The notes below the pieces were generated by a model that saw only the letters and a program-made list of their open reading frames with translations, did not search any database and was not told the DNA's origin. Positions 1 through 7,764 of a stretch of DNA of 18,240 bases are shown piece by piece (position 1 is the stretch's first letter; each line of letters opens with the position of its first letter). The DNA lies in contig JAJCYL010000003.1 of assembly GCA_029262955.1 (NCBI GenBank), positions 1 to 18,240 on the forward strand. Reading direction: 5' to 3'. Source of the stretch: Cytophagales bacterium. Its GTDB lineage: Bacteria; Bacteroidota; Bacteroidia; Cytophagales; Cyclobacteriaceae. Position numbers and translations under genes: made by a program.

Positions 1-42
1 GGTCTCCTGGAAGGGACCCTGAAAGAAGAGCATTTCACTTAG
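1..42 (+). CDS. possible 3' end of an upstream gene
   Basis: Reading frame 1 is open from the window edge and ends at a TAG at 40-42, giving 13 residues (GLLEGTLKEEHFT). The other two forward frames look less protein-like. Thirteen residues are too few to assign a family, and the stretch could equally be non-coding. It would be co-directional with the helicase that follows. Confidence 0.2.
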   Translation, partial: GLLEGTLKEEHFT

Positions 43-152
43 GAAGACCCTTAACGAGCTGTAAGAGACCTCCCTGTAGCTAGTTTGAATGCGAAAGAAG
101 GCACCAGGTGCTGTTTGTAACATCATTATCTTTACACCTTACTCAAGAAAGA

Positions 153-1391
153 ATGAAATTTGCTCAATACGCCATTGCAGAAGAAATCAAGAAAAACATT
201 TCTAAACTGGGGTATAAAAAACCAACTGACATACAGTTCAAATCCATTCCTCCTATTTTGAGAGGCGAGGACGTCTTGGCTATAGCACAAACAGGAACGG
301 GTAAAACTGCCGCTTTTGCTATTCCTATTTTGCATCTTCTGAATAAAAGTAAAATTAAAGGTCGGGCCGATGGTGTCAGGTGTTTGATATTGGCACCAAC
401 TCATGAGTTGGCTTTACAAATTCGTGATGTGTTTAATACACTTGGCAAATCAGTAAATGTAACCTCTTTTTGTATCCATGGTGGTGCCGACCAAGACCCT
501 CAAATTGAAAAGTTGGCTAAAGGTGTGGATATCCTGATCGCTACACCCGGGCGGTTATTTGATCTAATCAGTCAGGGAGCTTTAACCTTAAATCGAATAA
601 AAATTTTAGTATTAGATGAGGCTGACCACATGCTTGATCTTGGGTTTATCCAAGATATACGCGATTTAATGAGGCATCTTCCTAAAAAACGTCAAACACT
701 TTTCTTCTCAGCTACCATTGACGAAAAAATAAAAAAACTGGCATATTCTTTAGTAACAAGTGCTATTCGCATACAAATATCGCCTAAGGATCCTGTCGCG
801 AAAAATATTGAGCACGCGGTCGCTTTTATTGAGATGGATGACAAACGTTTCTTTTTGGAAGGGATGATTAAAAACAATCCTGAAAAGAAGATTTTGGTGT
901 TTGTAAGAACAAAGGTCAGAGCTGAGCGTGTAAAAAAAGCATTGGGAAGAGCGGACATCGCAGCCGACACTATTCACAGTGATAGGATGCAGGAGGATCG
1001 TGAGCTTACAATGCTCAATTTCAGGAAAGGAGAATTAACAATATTAATTGCTACTGATGTGAGTGCCAGAGGTATAGACATTCCCAATGTAGAATTCGTG
1101 ATAAATTATGACTTGCCAGAGACTTCTGAAAATTACGTTCACAGAGTTGGCAGGACAGGAAGAGGGAGTCAGAAAGGGCAAGCGATTTCCTTTTGTAGTG
1201 AAGAAGAAAAAGAACAGTTGGTTGAAATAGAGAAGAATTTAGGGAAGGATATTCAACGAATGGATATCACAAAATCAGATTATCGGTATGTCGCAGACCT
1301 TTCAGATGCCAAATCACACGACTGGAAATCATTGCTAAAAGAGGATGAGGAAAATAAAAAGAACCGTCAAAAGAAAAAAAGAAAACGGTAA
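153..1391 (+). CDS. DEAD-box ATP-dependent RNA helicase (RhlE-like)
   Basis: An ATP-dependent RNA helicase of superfamily 2 that unwinds short RNA duplexes in the cytoplasm, with a likely role in ribosome assembly, RNA decay or cold adaptation. The 412-residue protein carries every hallmark: Q motif with GYKKPTDIQ (20-28), Walker A AQTGTGKT (45-52), PTHELA (Ia, 82-87), TPGR (131-134), DEAD (155-158), SAT (186-188), ARGIDIP (305-311) and HRVGRTGR (330-337). The tail is short and strongly basic (KKKRKR), as in RhlE-type proteins, and probably binds RNA. The frame is open from a GTG at 108, but the ATG at 153 is preferred: it follows a purine-rich AAGAAAG, and family alignment normally begins just before the Q motif. 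The gene stands alone and faces the VPS10-like gene. The exact paralogue cannot be fixed from sequence alone, so no symbol is given. Confidence 0.95.
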   Translation: MKFAQYAIAEEIKKNISKLGYKKPTDIQFKSIPPILRGEDVLAIAQTGTGKTAAFAIPILHLLNKSKIKGRADGVRCLILAPTHELALQIRDVFNTLGKSVNVTSFCIHGGADQDPQIEKLAKGVDILIATPGRLFDLISQGALTLNRIKILVLDEADHMLDLGFIQDIRDLMRHLPKKRQTLFFSATIDEKIKKLAYSLVTSAIRIQISPKDPVAKNIEHAVAFIEMDDKRFFLEGMIKNNPEKKILVFVRTKVRAERVKKALGRADIAADTIHSDRMQEDRELTMLNFRKGELTILIATDVSARGIDIPNVEFVINYDLPETSENYVHRVGRTGRGSQKGQAISFCSEEEKEQLVEIEKNLGKDIQRMDITKSDYRYVADLSDAKSHDWKSLLKEDEENKKNRQKKKRKR

Positions 1392-1519
1392 GATTGTTAC
1401 AACTACTCCTGTAGCCAAGAATTGAAGTATGAAAAACGCTGCTTTTCCACTCTTTTAAAACTAAAAATGATTTGCAGCAAAAGCTCAATCTACCGCATCA
1501 CCACAACAATGTTCCCTCA

Positions 1520-1585
1520 ACACTACACTATTCAATTAGTTACACTACAATAATCAATTTGTAACACTATATAAATCGATTAGCA
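1520..1585. repeat. three imperfect 22-base tandem repeats
   Basis: Three contiguous units at 1520-1541, 1542-1563 and 1564-1585 each begin ACACTA and share a TCAATT/TCGATT core followed by (A/T)G. By hand count, units 1 and 2 match at 18 of 22 positions and units 2 and 3 at 16 of 22. The period is close to two helical turns, as in some protein-binding arrays. The function is unknown; the AT-rich composition could inflate the similarity. Confidence 0.6.
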
Positions 1586-1688
1586 TTGGCATCGCAACTG
1601 TTTGCGGTAAGCAATGCAACGCGTTCCAATCACTATAGCAACGGGTTTCGATCAATAGGCGAATGAACTGGTATCAACCTATGCCAAA

Positions 1689-1706
1689 ATTAGTATACTT
1701 ACTAAT
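1689..1706 (-). terminator. possible weak terminator of the first VPS10-like gene
   Basis: A perfect 7-base inverted repeat (ATTAGTA, loop of 4, TACTAAT) lies about 100 bases past the stop of the minus-strand gene. On the minus strand it is followed by TTTT. The stem is AT-only apart from one G-C pair, so termination strength would be low. Confidence 0.3.
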
Positions 1707-1804
1707 GAAAACAGGTCATGGCCATCACCAGGGTTTTATTCAAGCGGATGGCATTGATCCGAAATGGGCACATTGGCAGCCAACTATCTCCAACTACCAA
1801 CCCA

Positions 1805-4800
1805 TTATGGCCAATAAATCTCCGGTAATCCAGCTCCTTTCAAAACACCATTGTAATTATTGATGTCTGTATTTTTGATTGCCTGTAAATCAGCAGCGGC
1901 CTCTTTCCACTCTTGGAGATAATCCCTGGTTACATCCCGCATGCCTTGTGTGACGGGGACGTTCCCATCACTAATATCATTAAGGAAATTCTTATACCTC
2001 ACCAGTAGTCTTGCTTCAAACTGGTAGTTATTTTGCTGCGTCCTCAACTCTTTCTGCAGTATCGTGGCAATCCAGGCATCAATTTTATTATTCAAAGCCT
2101 TGCCTCCATCCGTGACAGCTTCTGAATCGGTCACGCTTAGTACAAAGTCGAGTTGCTGCTTGACTTTGCGGATGTCCCTCACTCCTTTTGACATGGCTGT
2201 AGCTGCTTTAAACAATGATGCCGATAATTGATCCCGTTCTGCATAGCCCGCCGCGGCATTGGGTAAACTGGTTTCAATCCTGGGATCAATCTTGATTTCG
2301 AAATCTTGTGTCTGGATGTAGCTTCCCACTTTGAACCTTGCCTGATATTGACCCGGAGCAGCATCATAGGCACTCAAGTTGCGACTGGTCATCGCTAATT
2401 CCTTGATACAATCGAACATCCCTACCCTCATATTCCAATTCCATGTATGTGCGCCAATACCTCGATCTAGTTGCTTCTTGATAGCATCATCGCATTCGGT
2501 AGCTGGTTGATTGGTCTTCTCGATGTAAACAACGTTTCCAGATTTGTCAAGAATCTCCATTGACATGGGTACATCCTCACCTACCGCTTTGTTCAAGACG
2601 TAGTTCATTTGAACACCGCCTGGTGCGTTTGTGCCTTGATCTCCATTGAGACTAAAGGCACCGCTCAGGGGTGCAAAGGATGCACGGGGTTCATAGAGAT
2701 AGTAATCTGCGTTTGCTACCTCATTTGAAATCTGGTGAAGTGGTGTCAGGTCATCTAAAATCCATAACGCCCGACCTTGGGTGGCCACCACCAAATCCTG
2801 ACGCTGTACACGCAGATCTGTAATGGGCACTTCAGGTAGATTGTTCTGTAGTGATTGCCAGTTGGTGCCATCGTTGAAAGAAACGAAGACTCCGGTTTCT
2901 GTACCAGCATACAGCAATCCCCTACGATCCGGATCCTCTCTTATGGTCCTTGCGAAAGTATCACCCGGCAATCCGTTGACAATTTTAGTCCAGGATTTGC
3001 CGTAGTTGTTGGTCTTGTAAATGTGAGGAGTGAAATCATTCATCTTGTAGCCAGCTACTGCGATATAGGCAGTTGCCATGTCATGAGGAGAGGGCTCGAC
3101 CACATTGATAATGCTTTCCTTCAATCCCTTTGGGGTAACGTTCGCCCAGGTTTTGCCACCATCTTGTGTTACATGAACAAGCCCGTCGTCGGAACCAACC
3201 CAAACTACTCCTTCTTTAAGTAATGACTCCTCAATATTGAAGACGTTATTGTAGCTCTCTGCCGTAATTTGCTCATTAGAGATGGGTTTACCACCCTTCC
3301 CCTGGTGTTCCTTGTCATTACGCGTAAGGTCTTCACTAATTTCTTGCCAGGTCACTCCCCTATCTGTAGATTTCATGAGGAATTGTGAACCATAGTAGAT
3401 CACATTGGGATTATGTGGAGACACCAATACTGGTCCGTTCCAATTGGCCCTGTATTTCAGGTTTTTTGGTTGTTCGCCACTGACTTGTTCAGGATAAGGA
3501 CGAACCATTCTTGTATTGTCAATCTCACTGTCCCACTCAATAAAATTACCAGCGAAATAGGTGGAATAGATAAATCTCGGATTGTTCGCATCAAAAGCAA
3601 TGGTTGAAGATTCCCCAGCCCTTAATTCATTCCAATGCATTCGTCCAATCCGCTGATCCTGCACCCGACTATCAATGGCCAGGTTTGTATTGTCTTGCTG
3701 ACCAGAATAGACACGATAGGGATATTGATTGTCTGTGATGACTCGATAGAACTGCCCGGTTGGCTGATTCATCACCGTCGACCAGGTCTCGCCTCCATTG
3801 AAGGTGACCGAAGCCCCACCATCATTGGCGTTAATCATGTTATCGCTGTTATTGGGATGAATCCACATGGCATGATGGTCGGGGTGGCTGCCCCGCATTC
3901 CAGTGAAAGTTTTGCCTCCATCAATAGATTTCATGGCACTACTGTTCATCACCCATAGCTCATCTTCATCTGATGGGTCTGCAATGATGTGCATGTAATA
4001 CCATGCACGGGCAAAAGTTGTAGGATCATTGCTGGTTTGACGGAAACTTTCTCCACCATCATCAGAGCGATATACTCCTCCTTCTCGTTCCAATGCTTCA
4101 ATGGCTATGTAAACCACTTTTGAATTGGCGGGTGAAATGGCAATACCCATTTTCCCTTTAAGAGAAGGTAAACCTTTGGTAATTTCTTTCCAGTTGGCTC
4201 CTCCATCGGTAGTCTTATACACGCGACTTCCAGGGCCACCGCTTTGTACCACCCATGGCTTCCGATTGAAGTCCCAGGAGGTCACCATCATGAAGTTGGG
4301 ATGAGAGGCATCTACGGTCATATCTGCAATGCCGGAGTTTTCATTGACATAAAGAATCTTCCTCCAGGTCTGCCCTCCGTCTTCTGATAAATACACACCC
4401 CTTTCAGGATTCGGTCCCCAGGGGTTGCCCTGAGCAGCTACATACACCTTTTTGGGATCTTTAGGATGCACATAAATACGACTGATATGCCTGGTAGCCT
4501 TAAGCCCCATATGTTTCCATTTGGCTCCAGCATCAGTTGACTTGTAGACACCATCGCCATGGGAGGTTTTTACCCCGCGTACCGGAGCTTCTCCAGATCC
4601 TACATAAACGATGTTCGGATCTGAGGGAGCTACTGCAATATGACCAATTCCCGTCGTATTAAAGTACCCATCAGAAATATTTTTCCAGGTTGTCCCTCCA
4701 TCCGTGGTCTTCCAAACACCACCACCGGTAGTCCCCATATAGTAAGTAAATAGCTGACCAGGAACTCCAACGGCGGTAGTAGATCGGCCGCCTCGAAATG

Positions 4801-4933
4801 GACCAATGTTCCTGTATTTCAAACTCTGATAGAGCTTTTGATCAACTTGATCTCCAGTCGATTTACTCTGACCAAATGCCAATGAGCTAACAAGAAGAGC
4901 GAGTAATAATGTGTAGGTGATGCGATTCTTCAT
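1805..4933 (-). CDS. secreted VPS10/sortilin-like Asp-box propeller protein
   Basis: A large exported beta-propeller protein of the sortilin N-terminal/BNR-repeat type, often labelled 'glycosyl hydrolase' in Bacteroidota although catalysis is unproven. The 1042-residue product starts with a signal peptide (KNR, then a hydrophobic stretch ending SSLAFG at about residue 21). It then has about eleven Asp-box motifs of the type S/T-x-D-G-G-x-T-W, the first at 75-83 (KTTDGGTTW) and others such as LSEDGGQTW, RSDDGGESF and VTQDGGKTW. After the propellers comes a C-terminal beta-domain and helical tail. No type IX sorting domain was recognised at the end. The frame is open from an ATG at 4951, but the internal ATG at 4933 is preferred: it gives a cleaner signal peptide and has AGG about seven bases upstream. 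It lies 70 bases downstream of the Asp-box lipoprotein gene and is probably co-transcribed with it. It is a paralogue of the protein at 11758-14799. Substrate or ligand is unknown. Confidence 0.88.
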   Translation of the reverse strand: MKNRITYTLLLALLVSSLAFGQSKSTGDQVDQKLYQSLKYRNIGPFRGGRSTTAVGVPGQLFTYYMGTTGGGVWKTTDGGTTWKNISDGYFNTTGIGHIAVAPSDPNIVYVGSGEAPVRGVKTSHGDGVYKSTDAGAKWKHMGLKATRHISRIYVHPKDPKKVYVAAQGNPWGPNPERGVYLSEDGGQTWRKILYVNENSGIADMTVDASHPNFMMVTSWDFNRKPWVVQSGGPGSRVYKTTDGGANWKEITKGLPSLKGKMGIAISPANSKVVYIAIEALEREGGVYRSDDGGESFRQTSNDPTTFARAWYYMHIIADPSDEDELWVMNSSAMKSIDGGKTFTGMRGSHPDHHAMWIHPNNSDNMINANDGGASVTFNGGETWSTVMNQPTGQFYRVITDNQYPYRVYSGQQDNTNLAIDSRVQDQRIGRMHWNELRAGESSTIAFDANNPRFIYSTYFAGNFIEWDSEIDNTRMVRPYPEQVSGEQPKNLKYRANWNGPVLVSPHNPNVIYYGSQFLMKSTDRGVTWQEISEDLTRNDKEHQGKGGKPISNEQITAESYNNVFNIEESLLKEGVVWVGSDDGLVHVTQDGGKTWANVTPKGLKESIINVVEPSPHDMATAYIAVAGYKMNDFTPHIYKTNNYGKSWTKIVNGLPGDTFARTIREDPDRRGLLYAGTETGVFVSFNDGTNWQSLQNNLPEVPITDLRVQRQDLVVATQGRALWILDDLTPLHQISNEVANADYYLYEPRASFAPLSGAFSLNGDQGTNAPGGVQMNYVLNKAVGEDVPMSMEILDKSGNVVYIEKTNQPATECDDAIKKQLDRGIGAHTWNWNMRVGMFDCIKELAMTSRNLSAYDAAPGQYQARFKVGSYIQTQDFEIKIDPRIETSLPNAAAGYAERDQLSASLFKAATAMSKGVRDIRKVKQQLDFVLSVTDSEAVTDGGKALNNKIDAWIATILQKELRTQQNNYQFEARLLVRYKNFLNDISDGNVPVTQGMRDVTRDYLQEWKEAAADLQAIKNTDINNYNGVLKGAGLPEIYWP

Positions 4934-5003
4934 AATGCCTGATTTGGGCATGAAGTTAGACAGGGTTACTGAGTATAGTTTTTGGTTTTATTTGGGTGGT
5001 CAA

Positions 5004-6227
5004 CTATTCAGGAATAACCCCTGTAGCATAAAGGCGAAATTGGGGTTCGTCATTTACCGCGTCACCAAAGATGATTCCCGTATTGATGCTCAATGGGTCA
5101 TAAGTAGCTACCCCGGTTTGGATAATGCCAGACACATTGGACTTGGGTAAGTTGTAGAATATATCGGGGCCATTACTATCCTCATCAACTAATATTCCTG
5201 TTTCAAGGTCTATCTTGAAGAGGAGTACACCCTCATATAAATCAGCCGCTGGAGATACCAACATATAGCCTTGCCCGTTTTGGACGAAAAGATCAGTTGC
5301 AGAGAAATTGGTCCATTGCCCATTGATGTTAGCGGCATCAGTTGGAGTTAATAAAGTATTGACATAGCTCCAGGTTTGATTTTGATCCAGCTTGATCAAT
5401 ATGACCGAATTCCCAGCTGAAGGGGAACCTAGCACCAGGCTTACATACAAGTTACCTTCATAAGCCTGCATCCCTGTTTCAGTAAAGACAATGGCTCCAG
5501 CCAGATTTGGGTGCAATTGATGAAGTAGCACCTGAGGTTTGCCTCCTATCTCATCATTGTAAGCCTCCGTTTCAGGCGTTTTGTAGTATCCTACCGCACT
5601 GAAAAGTTTCTCCTCAGTGGCTAAAGCCAGTAAGGAAGGATCTGATGCAGTTCGGGTTGCAATCCATCCGTTGGCAAACTGGCGATTGTCACTGCCCGCT
5701 ATGCCGGTATCTACATGTAAATAGCGATGCCAGGTCATACGCCACCGTTGATCAACTGGAGCCTCTGGAAAATAGGCGATACTGGGTACCTCATGACTCC
5801 AGTGGGCACTAACCGCAGTAGCAAACTCCTCCGGTAAATCTGATAACGCCACCTTTTCCGAAGGATTGATTTCTTCCAAATAGCACCAGGTGATTCCGCC
5901 ATCGTCGCTATAGGAAAGGTGAGTACTCACCTGTCCGGAACCCCCTCTGCCTAGAACACGTGAAAAGACCATCCATACCCTCCCCGTATTAGGATCACCA
6001 GCCAGGGTCGGATCATATGATCCATTATCCCCAACTGGTGCCAACTCTATGAATTCGGGGTAATTACCAGTCAGGGTGACGCATTCCGAGATATTCGGAT
6101 CAACCATCTCTATAGGCTCTTCGGTGTTTTCACTATTGTCCGGAGCGATGGGCTCATCATCTTTACAGGAGGACATCAATGCCATACCAATAATGAGAAA
6201 AACAATTAAGGTGGTTTGAGGGTTCAT
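5004..6227 (-). CDS. lipoprotein with one Asp-box, sialidase/BNR-like
   Basis: A 407-residue predicted lipoprotein. A hydrophobic leader ends in a lipobox LMSSC with the acylated cysteine at residue 21, followed by an acidic linker rich in D, E and N (CKDDEPIAPDNSENTEE). Residues 105-114 form a clear Asp-box (SYSDDGGITW), and the region around it (GDPNTGRVWMVFSR, THLSYSDDGG) resembles the start of a six-bladed sialidase-type propeller. Only one Asp-box is obvious and I cannot see the catalytic residues that would support sialidase activity, so the enzymatic role is open. Cysteines 49 and 115 might form a disulfide. It is the first gene of a two-gene minus-strand unit with the VPS10-like gene, and both products would act at the envelope. 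I do not recognise a named family. Confidence 0.8.
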   Translation of the reverse strand: MNPQTTLIVFLIIGMALMSSCKDDEPIAPDNSENTEEPIEMVDPNISECVTLTGNYPEFIELAPVGDNGSYDPTLAGDPNTGRVWMVFSRVLGRGGSGQVSTHLSYSDDGGITWCYLEEINPSEKVALSDLPEEFATAVSAHWSHEVPSIAYFPEAPVDQRWRMTWHRYLHVDTGIAGSDNRQFANGWIATRTASDPSLLALATEEKLFSAVGYYKTPETEAYNDEIGGKPQVLLHQLHPNLAGAIVFTETGMQAYEGNLYVSLVLGSPSAGNSVILIKLDQNQTWSYVNTLLTPTDAANINGQWTNFSATDLFVQNGQGYMLVSPAADLYEGVLLFKIDLETGILVDEDSNGPDIFYNLPKSNVSGIIQTGVATYDPLSINTGIIFGDAVNDEPQFRLYATGVIPE

Positions 6228-6296
6228 AGAGTTGCGTTCTTATTTAGATAACACAAGATTTGGCAAATACCCTTGAGATTTTTTAAAAAATTCTAC

Positions 6297-6395
6297 TAAC
6301 GAGGTCTCTCTTAGCGAGGCACAAGTCACAGACTTGCCACCTGCCGTTAATATGAAGGTGGCTCAAGTTTTTAACTGTGCCTCGTAAGGCCTCGT
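6297..6395. repeat. REP-like element of nested inverted repeats
   Basis: A dense set of perfect inverted repeats in about 100 bases. The outer arms are ACGAGG (6299-6304) with CCTCGT (6390-6395). The middle arms are CGAGGCACA (6315-6323) with TGTGCCTCG (6376-6384). Two inner hairpins are CAAGTC-ACA-GACTTG (6322-6336) and GCCACCT-13 nt-AGGTGGC (6336-6362). A short AGTT-TTT-AACT follows at 6366-6376. Such nested stems are typical of REP/IS200-type palindromic elements. A 62-codon minus-strand frame crosses it but looks like a by-product. No second full copy exists in the window. Confidence 0.65.
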
Positions 6396-6485
6396 CAACC
6401 CTAAGATTGAAAAACCATTTCACCTCAGACATTTGAATAATACTCCAATCTAAATAATATTGAGGCATCATTACATATCTGATTT

Positions 6486-7340
6486 ATGATAAGACTTCGA
6501 ACTAGCCTACAGCCAGGATTAATCCTCCTGCTAACTTTATTACTCTCTTGCACATCAGAGAAAAAGATCGCTCCAACATTTGATCAAAAGAAAGACCTGC
6601 TATTAATTCATTTTGACTGTAAAACGGATGTGGACGATTTACACACTATAGCAGCGTTTGCCACACTTCTAAGTAATCCGCAGTTTGAAGGCATTCAGTA
6701 CTACACTGTAGCCGGAACCTATGGGATCCAGGAAGGTCTATATGTACCAGCCAATGAGCTGTTCACCACTGCGTTTGGGAATAAATGGTCTGATGCCCAT
6801 ACTGATTTCGATAAAGCATTGAAAGAAGTAGTGTCAGTAGCCAATCAGACCCTGGTAGATGGCGGTGATATTTGGATCGCAGAGGCTGGACAATCAGATT
6901 TCTCCGCTGGGGTTGTCCGTCAAATAAAGTCCACACGGCCCACAGTAAAGACCAAAGAACGTGTTCACATCGTTCAGCATAGCAATTGGAATCAAGACGT
7001 CACCGCTCCCGAGAGTTTAAAATTTGTTCAGGAGCATACGGATTACCAAAAAATCCCCGACGGTAACGCCATTGGAAATGGCACCCCTGGATTTCGTTCT
7101 GAAGAGGTTATCGCCTGGGAGAATTCAATCACCGATCCCAAACTAGCCTCCATCTGGAATCTCGGCATCAAATTGGGCAATCAATACAATGGCGTAGATG
7201 GCCGTTACAACAATGAGGCCATCGCCAAGGGTGGGTTGGATTTCTCTGACCTCTCCGAGGTTTGCTGGATATTGGACATGGCAGATGTCGCTGATGTAAC
7301 CGAGTTTTTTGAAAGGTTCGGAGGCAGATCATCTCCTTAA
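6486..7340 (+). CDS. lipoprotein, possibly nucleoside-hydrolase-like
   Basis: A 284-residue predicted lipoprotein. A hydrophobic leader ends in a LLSC lipobox, with acylation at Cys22. Just after it, residues 42-52 (HFDCKTDVDDL) resemble the N-terminal aspartate cluster of inosine-uridine nucleoside hydrolases (DxDxxxDD), but the second aspartate position holds Lys46 while D44, D50 and D51 are kept. Other conserved-looking blocks are AGTYGIQEGLYVPANELF, WIAEAGQSDFS, IVQHSNWNQ and IPDGNAIGNGTPGF, which suggest a real, coherent enzyme family that I cannot name. The assignment to the nucleoside-hydrolase fold is an inference and catalysis is uncertain. The start ATG follows closely on the REP-like element and is divergent from the 5004-6227 gene. 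Its last 155 bases are duplicated at 7548-7702. Confidence 0.8.
   Translation: MIRLRTSLQPGLILLLTLLLSCTSEKKIAPTFDQKKDLLLIHFDCKTDVDDLHTIAAFATLLSNPQFEGIQYYTVAGTYGIQEGLYVPANELFTTAFGNKWSDAHTDFDKALKEVVSVANQTLVDGGDIWIAEAGQSDFSAGVVRQIKSTRPTVKTKERVHIVQHSNWNQDVTAPESLKFVQEHTDYQKIPDGNAIGNGTPGFRSEEVIAWENSITDPKLASIWNLGIKLGNQYNGVDGRYNNEAIAKGGLDFSDLSEVCWILDMADVADVTEFFERFGGRSSP
7175..7329 (+). repeat. direct repeat, copy 1 (inside the lipoprotein gene)
   Basis: This stretch, which encodes NQYNGVDGRYNNEAIAKGG and onward to FFERFGGR, recurs at 7548-7702 at a constant offset of 373 bases without indels. By hand I count about 10 mismatches in 155 bases. A base change at 7330 removes the stop seen in copy 2, so copy 1 reads on for SSP before its TAA. 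Confidence 0.93.
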
Positions 7341-7388
7341 TTACTCAGATCTTAATTTTTTAGCTGGATTGTCCAGGGCGGCCTTTAG

Positions 7389-7529
7389 GCCTTTATAGAT
7401 TCAAAACTGATGGTACGAAAGGCTATAGCAATCGCCATCAGTTACGCAAAGGGTGTATACAAACCCACCCCTTGCCCCTCCGAGGAGTCTCCAGAGCGGA
7501 ATCAAAATTCAGCCTTTGGGAATAAAGGC
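7389..7529. repeat. hairpin-rich spacer bounded by an 8-base inverted repeat
   Basis: The stretch is bounded by GCCTTTAT (7389-7396) and ATAAAGGC (7522-7529). Inside is a perfect 9-base stem, AACTGATGG (7405-7413) with CCATCAGTT (7435-7443), extended by CGA/TCG after a small bulge. At the right edge GCCTTT (7512-7517) also pairs with AAAGGC (7524-7529) as a local hairpin. It separates the two copies of the direct repeat. It may be a small non-autonomous element or scar; nothing in it looks coding. Confidence 0.5.
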
Positions 7530-7542
7530 GGCTAATATTTAA

Positions 7543-7704
7543 CGAGGGGGCAATCAATACAATGGCGTAGATGGCCGTTACAACAATGAGACCATCGCCA
7601 AGGGTGGGTTGGATTTCTCTGACCTCTCCGAAGTTTGCTGGATATTGGACATGGCAGATATTGTTGATGCCTCCGAGTTTTTTGAAAGGTTCGGTGGGAG
7701 ATAA
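7543..7704 (+). pseudogene. 5'-truncated duplicate of the lipoprotein gene's 3' end
   Basis: In the frame of the upstream gene this segment encodes about 50 residues nearly identical to its C-terminus (NQYNGVDGRYNNETIAKGG through FFERFGGR), ending at a TAA (7702-7704). An in-frame TAA at 7540-7542 lies directly before it and there is no start codon, so it cannot be expressed as a protein by itself. Nucleotide identity is about 93% over 155 bases. Changes cluster in one stretch (VADVT becomes IVDAS). It is probably the remains of a tandem paralogue whose 5' part was deleted, and it retains a terminator downstream. Confidence 0.9.
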
Positions 7705-7728
7705 TCCCAGTAAAATTCATGGGCTGGA

Positions 7729-7764
7729 AGACAAAGGTTATCTCAAATCACACATCCTTTGTCT
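7729..7764 (+). terminator. rho-independent-like terminator after the duplicate copy
   Basis: AGACAAAGG (7729-7737) and CCTTTGTCT (7756-7764) form a perfect 9-base stem with an 18-base loop, followed by CTTTTAG. The T-run is short, so efficiency is uncertain. It lies 25 bases after the duplicate's stop, while copy 1 has no comparable hairpin close to its own stop. Confidence 0.5.

Larger units (their letters stand above)
1392..1804. other. 413-base convergent intergenic region
   Basis: This gap lies between the convergent helicase and VPS10-like genes. It holds three 22-base tandem repeats (1520-1585) and an AT-rich hairpin (1689-1706), both listed separately. A plus-strand frame at 1663-1863 is open, but it overlaps the end of the VPS10-like gene and resembles no protein I know. 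No convincing strong terminator was seen directly after the helicase. Confidence 0.6.

Noticed and set aside
48..76. Similarity of TAACGAG and TAAGAGACCTC to arms of the REP-like element at 6297-6320
   Set aside because: The match is short, interrupted by a 2-base gap and not in the same arrangement; it may be chance.
101..111. GCACC-A-GGTGC palindrome and a TAGTTTG box before the helicase
   Set aside because: The palindrome is short and the box deviates from TAnnTTTG with no upstream TTG, so neither supports a promoter or operator call.
1423..1485. Candidate helicase terminator around GCTGCTTTT and GCAGCAAAAGC
   Set aside because: The arms do not pair over more than a few bases in register and no T-run follows.
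1663..1863. Plus-strand open frame of 66 codons in the convergent gap
   Set aside because: It overlaps the 3' end of the VPS10-like gene by about 59 bases, has no recognisable motif and a composition unlike the neighbouring proteins.
6283..6471. Minus-strand open frame of 62 codons
   Set aside because: It runs through the nested inverted repeats, so its sequence is dictated by the palindromes; no domain is seen.
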